A DNA stretch of 64,000 bases from Picrophilus oshimae DSM 9789 (GTDB lineage: Archaea > Thermoplasmatota > Thermoplasmata > Thermoplasmatales > Thermoplasmataceae). Below are positions 18,704 to 28,430 of this stretch, piece by piece; position 1 is the first letter of the stretch, and every line of letters starts with the position of its first letter. Location of the stretch: the NCBI RefSeq assembly GCF_900176435.1, contig NZ_FWYE01000004.1:62001-126000 (forward strand), given 5' to 3'. Below the pieces are notes generated by a model. The model searched no databases. It worked only from the letters and a program-made list of their open reading frames with translations, and had not been told where the DNA came from. Position numbers and translations under genes: made by a program.

Positions 18704-18900
18704 AAATCATTATTCAATAACATTATTTATACTATACCATGAATGACAGTGTCTATTAGTAATCCAGGTCCTGTTCAGATGAATGGATTCCAAGAAGTTA
18801 TAATTGATGTTCTCCATTATTAAATGGCAATGTAATATTTATGTTATGTAATAAATTATAATGTTTTATATTAAATCTTCCGGCTCTAAGATTATATTAA

Positions 18901-20189
18901 TTAAATATTTTGGTTACTTTTATTTAACTCTTTTGATATTTTTAATATTGCAGCTCTTGTTGGTGGTATCGGATCATGAATGAATCTCAGAAGTTCGTTT
19001 TTCTTAACTCCAATCATGGAATCCATCTCCCAGAATTCTCTTCCACTCTTTCTAAGGAGCAGACTCCAGATGTACCAGTAAGGATAGAGCCATGGATTTT
19101 GCGCGTATTTTCTCGATATCTCAATTCTATGCAGGATCATGCGATACGAAAGCCTGGTTTTTCCGGTTAAAATTAGCATGGGCTGTCCAATCCTCCTGAA
19201 TTCCCTGATGACAGCCTTAACCCTTACATCAAACAATTCACTCTTAGAAATCGTTGTTTCCTCCCTGACCTCTCTAAAAACAAAGCCAGATATCCCATGC
19301 CTTCCATAACGCTTGAAATCAGCCCAATCCATTTCAACCCATGCCGAGCTTGTAACCTCTACAGGTGAGGTGGCCATATTCGAGGGGGATCTTTTTTGAA
19401 GCAGGTAATAACCGTCTTATGTTTCTATGATTATATGCATTGCGATCCTGTAGGGAATTTCGCATAATTCTCCATCTTTTTCAAATTTTTGTATTGATGG
19501 AAATTTTCCATGCCTGTAAATAAGCTCCCTTGGCGTAACACTCCTGTCCGGGGATATCCATACCGTACTTACATCCGGATTCTGGATTACTGTATATTCA
19601 TCAACCAGATCAGCCTTTGAGACGTAAAACACGTATCTGGATTCATTGCCTTCTGTCCTACTCTCACAGAGGCGGTAGATACATATTTTGTCGTACGGAG
19701 AAAACTCCTTTCTTGAGTATTCTGTATAAAGATTCATAACTCTGTTTCTTGCATTTAAAAATTCATCAGGCATTTTAAACTGATTATTGACTTTAACTGT
19801 TTCAAATGATTCAAGATCTTCACCTTGATTGAACTCCCAAATTACTGAGGCTGGAATTTTATCAAGCTTCCCATTAACATTGAATTCAATTGGCTTTTCC
19901 TGATGGTAAAGCTCGATAAGCTCTGAGCCATCCTTAAATTTTTTCTGTTTTAGCCCATCATCTTTCTCAATATCGTCAAATTTAAGTTCTATACCCGCCT
20001 CGAAAGAGAATATAACTATCAAGTAAGTACACTTATTATAAGTGGAACAACAATTAGAATTGTAATCATAATGATATGTAAAACAGGAAATGCATAAATT
20101 AATAAAACAATTATAATGATAAAAGCCCAAAAAAAGGTCAGTCTGCAAATCCATGCTAATCTAAATAATTTTTCTGTTCTACTGTTCAC
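18901..20189 (-). pseudogene. Decayed membrane-anchored protein with C-terminal Nudix-like domain (frameshift plus in-frame TAA)
   Basis: Three open pieces form one gene. (1) A GTG at 20189 opens a 56-codon frame with two hydrophobic helices (LTFFWAFIIIIVLLIYAF, then HIIMITILIVVPLIISVL) that ends at TGA 20021-20019. (2) A second frame continues YLIVIFSFEAGIELKF through a soluble domain to TAA at 19419-19417. (3) The same frame runs on after that TAA: DGYYLLQKRSPSN, then REVREETTIS, which resembles the Nudix strand ('DG.lLLqkRs') and Nudix box. So there is one frameshift in the helix region and one premature stop. The intact length would be near 430 aa. GC looks higher than in the neighbours, and a tRNA gene lies 335 nt beyond the start, so acquisition by transfer is possible. 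Confidence 0.65.
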
Positions 20190-20524
20190 TTAACTCCATT
20201 TTTCGTTTTTATTAATATTTTTCATTAACTTGAAAAGCTGTTTTATAATAAGCACATCAAATACAAAATATCGAGGATCATTGATATAACAATTGCAGAA
20301 ATCAATACATGGAAATAAAGGTCATTAGAAAAAATGCATTGCAATATTCATAGACGCAATGTTCTATCTCCAAGAAGGGATAGGTCAAATCGATCTGATT
20401 CCTATTTTTATTCAAACATTAATATATCCAAAAATTAATTCTAAAAAGAATAATGGATATATAAATATAACACTGAGGAACCATTAAGACCTTTATAATA
20501 AAACAGAATTAACATGGTTAATAG
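20190..20524. other. Intergenic region between decayed gene and tRNA-Pro
   Basis: About 335 nt with mixed composition. Short open stretches occur on both strands but none is convincing. It includes the promoter area of the decayed gene and the 3' flank of the tRNA. I cannot identify a mobile element, though the location next to a tRNA fits a former integration site. Confidence 0.5.
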
Positions 20525-20597
20525 TGGGTCTGTCCGGATTTGGACCGGAGTTTCCAGCTCCCGAAGCTGGAAGGATTCCAAGCTACCCCACAGACCC
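20525..20597 (-). tRNA. tRNA-Pro (anticodon CGG)
   Basis: The minus strand folds as a complete cloverleaf. The acceptor is GGGTCTG/CAGACCC with discriminator A. The D arm begins with G10 and has GG in its loop. The anticodon stem CCAGC/GCTGG closes loop TTCGGGA, anticodon CGG with T33 and G37. The variable loop is four bases, and the T stem TCCGG/CCGGA closes loop TCCAAAT. No 3' CCA is encoded and there is no intron. The T loop has C where U/pseudouridine 55 is normal. Confidence 0.92.
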
Positions 20598-20671
20598 TTT
20601 ATTGGTTATCATTCACAGATATAAAAGATTTTACAGCAGATATTTATAATATCATTTAATATGTAATAAAA

Positions 20672-20695
20672 AACATATGAAAATATTTTTATGTT
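20672..20695 (+). promoter_or_regulatory. Candidate ArsR operator upstream of arsR
   Basis: An imperfect inverted repeat: outer arms AACATA and TATGTT flank the palindromic core AAAATATTTT, ending 23 nt before the arsR ATG, at the expected promoter position. ArsR proteins bind such AT-rich dyads and autoregulate. In so AT-rich a genome this could be chance. Confidence 0.3.
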
Positions 20696-20718
20696 AATAT
20701 GAAATCCTGGAACGAAAG

Positions 20719-21036
20719 ATGGACCATATAAGTGAAACAACGATCTATAAATTGCTATCAGACGATTTAAGATTAAAAATTGTCAAAATGCTGATTAAAT
20801 CAAACATGAATGTTTCAGAGATAATAGAAAGATGTGGAAAGGATCAGCCACTGATATCGCATAAATTGAAGGAGCTCAGGGAGAATGGAATATTAATAAG
20901 CTACCGTTCAGGCAAGAATATTGTTTACAGGGTATCAGATCCGTATATAAAAAAAATTATAGATACCGTTGAGGCTGCAAGCCTAAGAATAAAACAGGAA
21001 TGCAAATGCGTTGAATGCAATGGTGATAAATCTTGA
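20719..21036 (+). CDS. arsR: ArsR-family winged-helix metalloid repressor
   Basis: A 105-aa winged HTH (LRLKIVKMLIKSNMNVSEII ... QPLISHKLKELRENGIL ... GKNIVYRVSD). The classical CVC metal site in helix alpha-3 is absent. Instead the C-terminus has ECKCVEC, placing Cys95, Cys97 and Cys100 where Acidithiobacillus ArsR has its independently evolved C-terminal As(III) site (Cys95/96/102). The stop codon overlaps the TTG start of arsB by 4 nt, so the two form an operon. Inferred role: derepression of the arsenite pump by As(III)/Sb(III). Confidence 0.85.
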   Translation: MDHISETTIYKLLSDDLRLKIVKMLIKSNMNVSEIIERCGKDQPLISHKLKELRENGILISYRSGKNIVYRVSDPYIKKIIDTVEAASLRIKQECKCVECNGDKS

Positions 21037-22316
21037 GCATTCTCCTTTACCCAGGAATAATAATATTTGTTATTACATTATTTCTGGTATTAAAAAGGCC
21101 AAGAAATTTGGGTATAGGATACTCCGCATTAATAGGCGCTGCCATCTCGCTCATCATCGGTGTATCAACATTAAAGGATGTAATATCTGTCTGGAATATT
21201 GTCTGGAATGCAACATTTACATTTATTGCGGTAATAATAATATCGCTTATACTTGATGAGGCGGGCTTCTTTGAATACATTGCATATAGGATAGCCATAA
21301 TGGCAAAAGGCAGCGTTTTAAAATTATTTTTATTTATAATGCTTCTTGGCTCTGTTATATCCGCAATATTCGCCAATGATGGAACGGCATTAATACTCAC
21401 ACCAATTGTGTATTCAATACTTTTAAGATTCAATTTCTCAGAGAATAAAATAATACCATTCATCATGGCAACAGGATTTATAGCAGATACATCAAGCATG
21501 CCCTTTACTGTTAGCAATCTTGTAAATCTTGTTACAGCCGGATATTTTAACATAACATTTCTTAAATATTCCGAGATAATGATATTACCTGACATTGTAT
21601 CAATAATTGCAAGCATAACTGTCGTTTTTTTATTTTATAGAATGGAATTCAGTGGCAATTACATGATGCCTGATATTGATCCATCGAAGTTTATTAAGGA
21701 TGGATTAATATTTAAACTCGCAGTTCCATTGATAATAATATTAATGCTTTTTTACTTCCTCTCAGGATTTTTTAAAATACCAATATCATTTATAGCAATG
21801 CCATTTGCAGTAATCTTTTATTTACTTGCAAGGCTGGGTAAAAACATAGATGCAAATTATATTATAAAAATAGCACCATGGCAGATCGTTTTATTCTCGC
21901 TTGGTATGTACATAATCGTTTTTGGCATGGGAAGGCAGGGCCTTGATAATATATATACTTATATACTTGAAGTCTTTAATAATTTTCCACCTGTGTTCTC
22001 ATATTTATTCTCCGGGCTCTTCTTTGCATTCAATGCAGCCTTTATGAACAATCTGCCGTCAGTCATGCTTGGGAACCTTGCAATTTCAGGTCTTAACAAT
22101 CCGGGATTGTTAATGTATTCAAATGTGATAGGCAATGACATAGGCCCAAAATTTACACCGATAGGATCCCTTGCAACACTTCTCTGGCTTTATACACTTG
22201 AAAGGAAAAATGCAATAAAAATATCATATAAATATTACATGAAATTTGGAATTATAACAGCGCTCCCGGTTTTATCAATAACACTTGTCTCTCTTTACAT
22301 TTCATTAATAATATGA
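21033..22316 (+). CDS. arsB: ArsB-type arsenite efflux permease
   Basis: A 427-aa, 11-12-helix membrane protein of the ArsB/NhaD ion-transporter superfamily. Motifs include FANDGTALILTPIV, DTSSMPFTVSNLVN, NNLPSVM and GNDIGPKFTPIGSLATLLWL, the last being highly characteristic of ArsB. The start is TTG at 21033, overlapping the arsR stop. It would extrude As(OH)3 in exchange for protons, which fits a carrier that works in a steep proton gradient. No arsA ATPase or arsC reductase is adjacent, so it acts as a stand-alone pump. Confidence 0.92.
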   Translation: MSILLYPGIIIFVITLFLVLKRPRNLGIGYSALIGAAISLIIGVSTLKDVISVWNIVWNATFTFIAVIIISLILDEAGFFEYIAYRIAIMAKGSVLKLFLFIMLLGSVISAIFANDGTALILTPIVYSILLRFNFSENKIIPFIMATGFIADTSSMPFTVSNLVNLVTAGYFNITFLKYSEIMILPDIVSIIASITVVFLFYRMEFSGNYMMPDIDPSKFIKDGLIFKLAVPLIIILMLFYFLSGFFKIPISFIAMPFAVIFYLLARLGKNIDANYIIKIAPWQIVLFSLGMYIIVFGMGRQGLDNIYTYILEVFNNFPPVFSYLFSGLFFAFNAAFMNNLPSVMLGNLAISGLNNPGLLMYSNVIGNDIGPKFTPIGSLATLLWLYTLERKNAIKISYKYYMKFGIITALPVLSITLVSLYISLII

Positions 22317-22360
22317 TTTTCCATGAAAATCTTTATTTAATGATATATAATTAAAGTCAA

Positions 22361-23728
22361 ATGAGATTTTACGATACACTTTCAGGTTCAGTTAAGGAAT
22401 TTAAACCGATGCATAAAAATAGAATAAACATCTTTGTCTGCGGGCCAACAGTTTATGATGACTTTCATCTGGGACATGCCAGGACGTACATATTTTTTGA
22501 TACTATTGTTAAATTCATGAGGAGCATTGGTTATTCCGTTTTTTATCTTCAGAATATAACAGATATAGATGATAAGATAATAAAAAGGGCACACGATGAG
22601 GATAGATCTCCTGAGGAGATAGCCAACAGGTATTTCAATGAGTATTTAAGAATCATGTCTCAGCTCGGCATAGACAGCGTTAATTACTATGCAAGGGCAA
22701 CACTGTACATTGATGAGATCATATCTCAAATAAAGAGGATGATTAAGAAAGGATATGCCTATGAAACCTCTGATGGCGTTTACTTTTGTGTTAGAAAATT
22801 CAGGGACTACGGCGAGCTTTCCAAGCAGAACCTTGATAATATTATAGAGAACGCCAGGGGAGTTTTAAACGAGGATAAAAGAAATCCTGAGGACTTTGTT
22901 TTATGGAAAAAAATGAAGCCGGGAGAGCCGTACTGGGAATCACCGTGGGGAAAGGGCAGGCCTGGCTGGCATATCGAGGATACTGCAATAACTGAAACTT
23001 ACTTTGGTGATGAGTATGATATACACGGCGGTGGCTCCGATTTAATATTTCCACATCATGAGGCCGAGATAGCCCAGATGCGGTCTATAAGCAATAAGAG
23101 GTATCTTGCGCATTACTGGATACATACCGGCATGATAAATGTAAACAGGGAAAAGATGTCAAAGTCTTTAAAAAATTACATAACCATAAAGGATGTATTA
23201 AAGGAATACAAACCAAATGAGCTGAGATTCGCTGTTTTAAACGCAAACTTTAATACATCAATAGAGTTTTCAATGGATTCATTGAACGAATCAAGAGAGG
23301 CATTATCAAGAATAATAAATACATATAGAAAGCTGAAAAAAATCGATTCTGAATCCGGCGATTACATGGTTGATTCAGATTATATAATAAAAAGGTACAT
23401 GGACATAATGTCTGATAACTTTGATACAAGATCTTTAATAAGAGAATTAATGGATTTTGTAACAGATATAAATAAAAACATGGATCATATAAATAAAGAT
23501 ACTGCAGGAAATATAATAAGGATATTCGATTACATAAACTCATTCATGAATATAATACCAGAGGAGAGATCTTTAAATAATAATATAATCGATTCCGTTT
23601 TAAACATAAGATCCAAATTAAGATCCGAGAAAAGGTACGATCTATCAGATTATATAAGAATGGAACTTGAAAAATCAGGGATTCATATAGAGGATAAAAA
23701 TAATAAAACCCAGTGGTGGATCGAATAA
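22361..23728 (+). CDS. cysS: Cysteinyl-tRNA synthetase
   Basis: A 455-aa class Ia synthetase that charges tRNA-Cys in the cytosol. It has the HIGH-type motif FHLGHARTY (about residue 38) following FVCGPTVYDD with the zinc ligand Cys near residue 28, GRPGWHIED, FPHHEAEIAQ and KMSKS at 265-269. The usual zinc ligand Cys in 'WHIECS' is Asp207 here (WHIEDT), while the other ligands (Cys, His, Glu) are present. Length and order are normal. The ATG start is near an AT-rich leader 45 nt after arsB. Confidence 0.95.
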   Translation: MRFYDTLSGSVKEFKPMHKNRINIFVCGPTVYDDFHLGHARTYIFFDTIVKFMRSIGYSVFYLQNITDIDDKIIKRAHDEDRSPEEIANRYFNEYLRIMSQLGIDSVNYYARATLYIDEIISQIKRMIKKGYAYETSDGVYFCVRKFRDYGELSKQNLDNIIENARGVLNEDKRNPEDFVLWKKMKPGEPYWESPWGKGRPGWHIEDTAITETYFGDEYDIHGGGSDLIFPHHEAEIAQMRSISNKRYLAHYWIHTGMINVNREKMSKSLKNYITIKDVLKEYKPNELRFAVLNANFNTSIEFSMDSLNESREALSRIINTYRKLKKIDSESGDYMVDSDYIIKRYMDIMSDNFDTRSLIRELMDFVTDINKNMDHINKDTAGNIIRIFDYINSFMNIIPEERSLNNNIIDSVLNIRSKLRSEKRYDLSDYIRMELEKSGIHIEDKNNKTQWWIE

Positions 23729-23762
23729 CAAAGTAGAAATATCCATTTTGCAATGTATTTTT

Positions 23763-24911
23763 ATGTACATTCCATCTTATAAGGAGGAGCCATTCGAATG
23801 GTATAAATCAATGAGGACGCAGCGGATAGTAAGGGAGGGCAACTCGGTTCATGTTTTTAAATACAATGACGTTGTAACAGTATTATCAAATCATAATGTA
23901 TTCTCATCACAGTTCCGTGACCTGCTCGGCGATGATATTAAAAACGAGCTTGACAGCAGGGCCGCACCAAGCATCCTGATACTTGATCCACCAAGGCACA
24001 CAGAGCTTAGAGGCCTTGTAAGCTCGGCCTTTACCCCAAGAAAGATAGAATCATATGATAATTACATAAGAGAACTTGCAGCGAAAATGATAGAAAATAT
24101 TATAGAAAAGGGTAGATGCGATCTCGTATCAGAGATATCATATCCATTGCCTATCATGGTTATATCAAACATGCTTGGCGTTCCGGAAAAGGATCTAAAA
24201 AAATTCAAGGAATGGTCGGATGCACTTGCAACATCGCTTGGACGTGGCCCTGATTTAAGAACCCAGAGAGAGATGTCAGAATACTTTTTGAATATGATAG
24301 ATAGAAATTCAAATGAAGATAATTTAATATCAAGGCTTTCAAATGTTTCAATAGATGATAAAAAACTCACGGATCAGGAGATAACTGGATTTTCAATACT
24401 ATTGCTGGTTGCCGGAAACGAGACAACAACAAATTTAATAACAAACGCTTTAATTGAACTATCAAATCATCCGGATATCTATAAAGAACTTGTTGATAAT
24501 AATAAAATCGCAGGTGATATTGTTGAGGAAACACTAAGATTCAGATCTCCTGTGCAGTCAACAAGAAGATATGCAAAGTATGATTATCAGATAAACGGTT
24601 TTAATATATACAAAAATGACTTTATCTTTCTTTACCTTGGTTCTGCCAACAGGGACGAGGAAATTTTTAAAGATCCGGATAATTTTAATCCGTTCCGTGA
24701 AAACAAAAGGCACATAGCTTTTGGTAATGGAATACACTTCTGCCTTGGTGCCCCTCTGGCAAGACTTGAATCAAGAATAGTTCTTGAGGAGTTTGCAAAA
24801 CGCATAGAATCATTTAGCATAGAAAGATTAAATCCCGATGATAGAATAGACAGCGATATCATGTACGGCTATAAAAGAGCAATAATAAACGTAAAAAAAA
24901 TTAATCAATAA
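23763..24911 (+). CDS. Cytochrome P450 of the CYP231 type
   Basis: About 382 aa. I-helix LLVAGNETTTNLI, ExxR motif E256-R259 (ETLR) and haem loop FGNGIHFCLGAPLAR with Cys327 as thiolate ligand are intact. There is no N-terminal anchor, so it is soluble. It closely resembles CYP231A2, a P450 of known structure from Picrophilus torridus. I chose the ATG at 23763; an in-frame TTG at 23748 would add five residues. No ferredoxin or reductase gene is adjacent and the natural substrate is unknown. It lies 34 nt after cysS on the same strand. Confidence 0.92.
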   Translation: MYIPSYKEEPFEWYKSMRTQRIVREGNSVHVFKYNDVVTVLSNHNVFSSQFRDLLGDDIKNELDSRAAPSILILDPPRHTELRGLVSSAFTPRKIESYDNYIRELAAKMIENIIEKGRCDLVSEISYPLPIMVISNMLGVPEKDLKKFKEWSDALATSLGRGPDLRTQREMSEYFLNMIDRNSNEDNLISRLSNVSIDDKKLTDQEITGFSILLLVAGNETTTNLITNALIELSNHPDIYKELVDNNKIAGDIVEETLRFRSPVQSTRRYAKYDYQINGFNIYKNDFIFLYLGSANRDEEIFKDPDNFNPFRENKRHIAFGNGIHFCLGAPLARLESRIVLEEFAKRIESFSIERLNPDDRIDSDIMYGYKRAIINVKKINQ

Positions 24912-24952
24912 ATTATAAAAAAATTTTTAAATAGATTAATTATAATATAAAT

Positions 24953-26269
24953 GTGAATGAGGGTTCAATACTAAAAAAACTTGATGCATCTCCAATAAAG
25001 AGATACCATTATTTTATAACAGCGCTTTCAGATGCGGGTTACTTTCTTGACGGCTACGATCTTCTGGTAATAGGACCGGCACTTCTTTTTATTATACCAA
25101 TTTTACATATATCAGTATATATATCTGCATTGATAGGCGTTTCTACAATTATAGGCCAGCTTGTAGGCGGTGCATTCTTTGGAGTCCTGGCAGATCTAAA
25201 TGGAAGAAAATCAATATACCAGTGGGACATGCTCATATTTGCAGTGTTTGCGATTTTAAGCGGTCTGTCGCAAAATGCACTGGAGCTCATCATTTTTAGG
25301 ACACTTCTTGGACTTGCAATAGGTGCAGATTATGCATTAACGCTTTCAATTATAGGTGAGTACAGCCCTGTTAAAGGCCGTGGAAAGCTTCTTGGCACAG
25401 GTTTGATGTCCTGGTGGATAGGCGGTGCCTTTGCAGTCTTTCTTGGCTATTTGCTATACCCATACGGATCATTTTCATGGCGTTATCTGCTTGCCGCAGG
25501 TGCAATACCAGCAATCATCGTTTTAATATTAAGAAGGCGTGTTGAGGAGACACCAAGATTCGCTGTTGAGAAGCACAATGATGGTGAAATAAAGGACATA
25601 GAGGAAAGGATAGGCCTTGATAATGTCAGTTATGCCAATGATGCTTTAGATAATATACCTGTAAATTATCCAAAAAGGGCGTTCTTTACATTTACATCAT
25701 GGTTTTTTAACGACCTTATATTCTATGGTATAGGAATATACACATCAACATTATTACTTGAACTGCATTACAGCACACACAGGGCATCGCTTTCACTCAC
25801 ACTTTATTTATATTTAATAGGTGTTATTGCAACAGTATTCTTTGTTTTTACAGCTGATATACTGGGCAGAAAGAAATGGCAGGAATACACATTCCTTGCC
25901 CAGGGGCTTTCACTATTAATACTTGCATTGTATGCAATAATCATAGGAAGGGCACCACCACTTCTTTTACTGTTCCCTATGTTTGCAATATTTTACTTTG
26001 CAAATGCCGGTGGTACCGGTGAGACCACTGGCATCTTTGTCAGCGAGCTGTTCCCGACAAGGATCAGGACAACGTCCATGGGTGCAGGAACGGCAATAAG
26101 CAGGGTTGGGGCCATTATATCCGCCATTGTTTTCCCAATAACAGTGAATATCTATGGGCCAATACCCATGGAGATACTATTATTTATCGTAGGGCTGCTT
26201 GGATTCTTAATAACATACTTCCTTGGAATAGAAACAAAGAATAAATCACTGGAAAGTCTTGATAGATGA
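24953..26269 (+). CDS. MFS sugar-porter-like transporter
   Basis: A 438-aa, 12-helix carrier. Typical motifs are FLDGYDLLVIGPAL in helix 1, GVLADLNGRKSIYQ, GLAIGADYALTLSIIGEYSP in helix 4, RRRVEETPRF at the central loop and SELFPTRIRTTSMGAGTAISRVGA in the second half. The start is GTG at 24953. The next gene on the strand is a GH31 glucosidase, so import of an alpha-glucoside or its glucose product is a reasonable guess. The second cytoplasmic loop (about residues 215-245) is charged. Confidence 0.85.
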   Translation: MNEGSILKKLDASPIKRYHYFITALSDAGYFLDGYDLLVIGPALLFIIPILHISVYISALIGVSTIIGQLVGGAFFGVLADLNGRKSIYQWDMLIFAVFAILSGLSQNALELIIFRTLLGLAIGADYALTLSIIGEYSPVKGRGKLLGTGLMSWWIGGAFAVFLGYLLYPYGSFSWRYLLAAGAIPAIIVLILRRRVEETPRFAVEKHNDGEIKDIEERIGLDNVSYANDALDNIPVNYPKRAFFTFTSWFFNDLIFYGIGIYTSTLLLELHYSTHRASLSLTLYLYLIGVIATVFFVFTADILGRKKWQEYTFLAQGLSLLILALYAIIIGRAPPLLLLFPMFAIFYFANAGGTGETTGIFVSELFPTRIRTTSMGAGTAISRVGAIISAIVFPITVNIYGPIPMEILLFIVGLLGFLITYFLGIETKNKSLESLDR

Positions 26270-26390
26270 TAATTACATTATAAAAATTATATAAAATAAA
26301 AATCAATTTTAATGAGACCTTTTGAAATATAACTTTAATTCTTTAATTTATAATAGATTAAATTTATTAATACGTTATTTCTTTTCTACC

Positions 26391-28328
26391 ATGAATATAA
26401 AGATTTTAAAATCAGAAAACATTGAAAAATACATAATAAATGACTATAAACCACTAATAAAATACGATGAGAACATAAAATACAATGATGCCAATGTTAA
26501 ACCTGAATTTAACTTCTATGAACTCGATGGATATTCATATTTTGAAAAGAATTTCGACATAAAGGAAAGAATAATAGGTTTTGGCGAAAAGGCAAAGCAT
26601 ATAATCAAAAACAGGGAAAGATTGATTTTTTATAATTATGACCAGGCAGGTTATACCAGAGATTCAGATCCATTGTATGTTTCCGTTCCATTTTTTATAT
26701 CAGTATCAAATAATATAACAGGATATTTTATTAATAATCCATCAAGAATAGAGATTGACATAGGCCTTAAAAATTATAACAAAATCGAGGCAAAAATAGA
26801 CGATAGTGGCTTTGAACTCTTTGTTATACATGGTAATTCCATAGAGGATGTAATAAAAACATTTACTGAAATAACTGGAAGAACCTTTGTACCACCAAGA
26901 TGGGCACTAGGGCACCAGATATCAAGGTATAGCTATTATCCGGATCGAACCGTAATTAATGTTGTTAAGGAATACAGGAAATACATTGATGTCTCTGCAG
27001 TTTACCTTGACATAGATTACATGGACGATTATAAAATATTTACATTTGATAAGGAAAGGTTCCCGGATATAAAAAAATTCAAGGAGGAGCTTAATGCCAT
27101 GGGAACAAGGCTTATTACAATAATAGACCCGGGATTTAAAATAGATCAGCTTTATAAATATTTTATAAATGGAATTGGGAAATATGTTATAAATTCCAAC
27201 AACGAGATCTATATATCAAGGCTCTGGCCTGGCAACTGTGCGTTTTTGAATTTCCTTGATGCCGATTCATACAATTACTGGAAATCATGTGTAAAGGAAT
27301 TTGCTGAAAATGTTGATGGCATCTGGCTGGATATGAATGAACCTGCATTATTCAATGATGAAAGAACAATATCCGGGAGCGCACTTCACTACACAAACAA
27401 TGGTTTTATAAAGCATTCAAAGATTCATAATGCATACTCACTTTTGGAGGCTAAGGCAACATACGAGGCTTTAAAAGAAATTAAAGACGAATTTTTCATA
27501 CTTTCAAGATCAGGATATCCTGGAATACAGAGATATGCAGCAATATGGACAGGCGATAATAAGGCATCCGATGATGATTTAAAGCTTCAGATATCAATGA
27601 TAGTATCAATGAATCTATCAGGAATAATGATATGCGGCTGCGACCTTGGGGGCTTCTTTGGTTATTCATCACCAGAACTGATCTCCAGGTATTATAAGGC
27701 CGCAATGCTGTTTCCATTCTTTAGAAATCATAAGGTAAAGGAGGGTAATGATCAGGAGATATATCTATTACCGGAAAAATACAGAAATGAAATTATCGAA
27801 ACCGTTAATGAAAGGTATAAATTTATAGACTATATTTATTCAATTATAAAATTATCCTCATTGACAGGTGTGCCTGTAATAAGGCCAATTTTTTACAATG
27901 ACCCATATGATGAAACGGCATATTACATAGAGGATGAATACATGCTTGGTGACGTTCTTTATGCGCCGGATATATCAGACACCGAGGTTTATCTGCCATC
28001 CGGAAGATGGATAAACATCACGACTTTTGAGGAATTCAATGGCAAATCATATATAAAAAGAGATAAAAACTCGATATTCATAAAATTAAACTCTGCTGTT
28101 ATTTACGATGGTTCAATAATAATTTATGGTAATGGCGATTTTAAACTTTATTACCCGGATGAACTTTTAATAAAGGCCGGAGAAGATTCTATTATATTTT
28201 CCAGACCTGTAAAAAGCGTTATTATACCATTAAAAAAGGCAAAGGCAACAGGCGATAATATAAAATATGAGTACAATGATAAATATACAAAAATATCCGG
28301 CAATTTAAAAGAAATAAAATTTCAATAA
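26391..28328 (+). CDS. Alpha-glucosidase/alpha-xylosidase, family GH31
   Basis: About 645 aa with no signal peptide, hence cytosolic. GH31 hallmarks: RWALGHQISRYSYYP, the nucleophile motif WLDMNEPALF (Asp314), AAIWTGDNKAS (acid/base Asp389) and a C-terminal beta-sandwich. It is homologous to MalA-type archaeal alpha-glucosidases, though a little shorter at the N-terminus. It would release glucose from maltooligosaccharides, linking to the glucan genes upstream and the sugar carrier just before it. The frame opens with TTG at 26322, but the ATG at 26391 gives the better N-terminus. Confidence 0.9.
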   Translation: MNIKILKSENIEKYIINDYKPLIKYDENIKYNDANVKPEFNFYELDGYSYFEKNFDIKERIIGFGEKAKHIIKNRERLIFYNYDQAGYTRDSDPLYVSVPFFISVSNNITGYFINNPSRIEIDIGLKNYNKIEAKIDDSGFELFVIHGNSIEDVIKTFTEITGRTFVPPRWALGHQISRYSYYPDRTVINVVKEYRKYIDVSAVYLDIDYMDDYKIFTFDKERFPDIKKFKEELNAMGTRLITIIDPGFKIDQLYKYFINGIGKYVINSNNEIYISRLWPGNCAFLNFLDADSYNYWKSCVKEFAENVDGIWLDMNEPALFNDERTISGSALHYTNNGFIKHSKIHNAYSLLEAKATYEALKEIKDEFFILSRSGYPGIQRYAAIWTGDNKASDDDLKLQISMIVSMNLSGIMICGCDLGGFFGYSSPELISRYYKAAMLFPFFRNHKVKEGNDQEIYLLPEKYRNEIIETVNERYKFIDYIYSIIKLSSLTGVPVIRPIFYNDPYDETAYYIEDEYMLGDVLYAPDISDTEVYLPSGRWINITTFEEFNGKSYIKRDKNSIFIKLNSAVIYDGSIIIYGNGDFKLYYPDELLIKAGEDSIIFSRPVKSVIIPLKKAKATGDNIKYEYNDKYTKISGNLKEIKFQ

Positions 28329-28430
28329 TATAATTGTTTTTTAACGATGAAATTGTTTTTATTGAATGTTTTTAATTACCACTTAATGTAATTATAATGT
28401 TTCATTAAATTTCTGTTTTTTTATTAATTC

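Noticed and set aside
18785-18794. Ten-base match (GGATTCCAAG) to the 5' half of tRNA-Pro, a possible att site for the decayed gene region
   Set aside because: Ten bases are too few; the match is not to the tRNA 3' end normally duplicated by integrases, and no integrase gene is visible.
21047-21616. 189-codon minus-strand ORF opposite arsB
   Set aside because: The plus strand encodes unmistakable ArsB motifs; the antisense frame has Asn/Ile-rich shadow composition.
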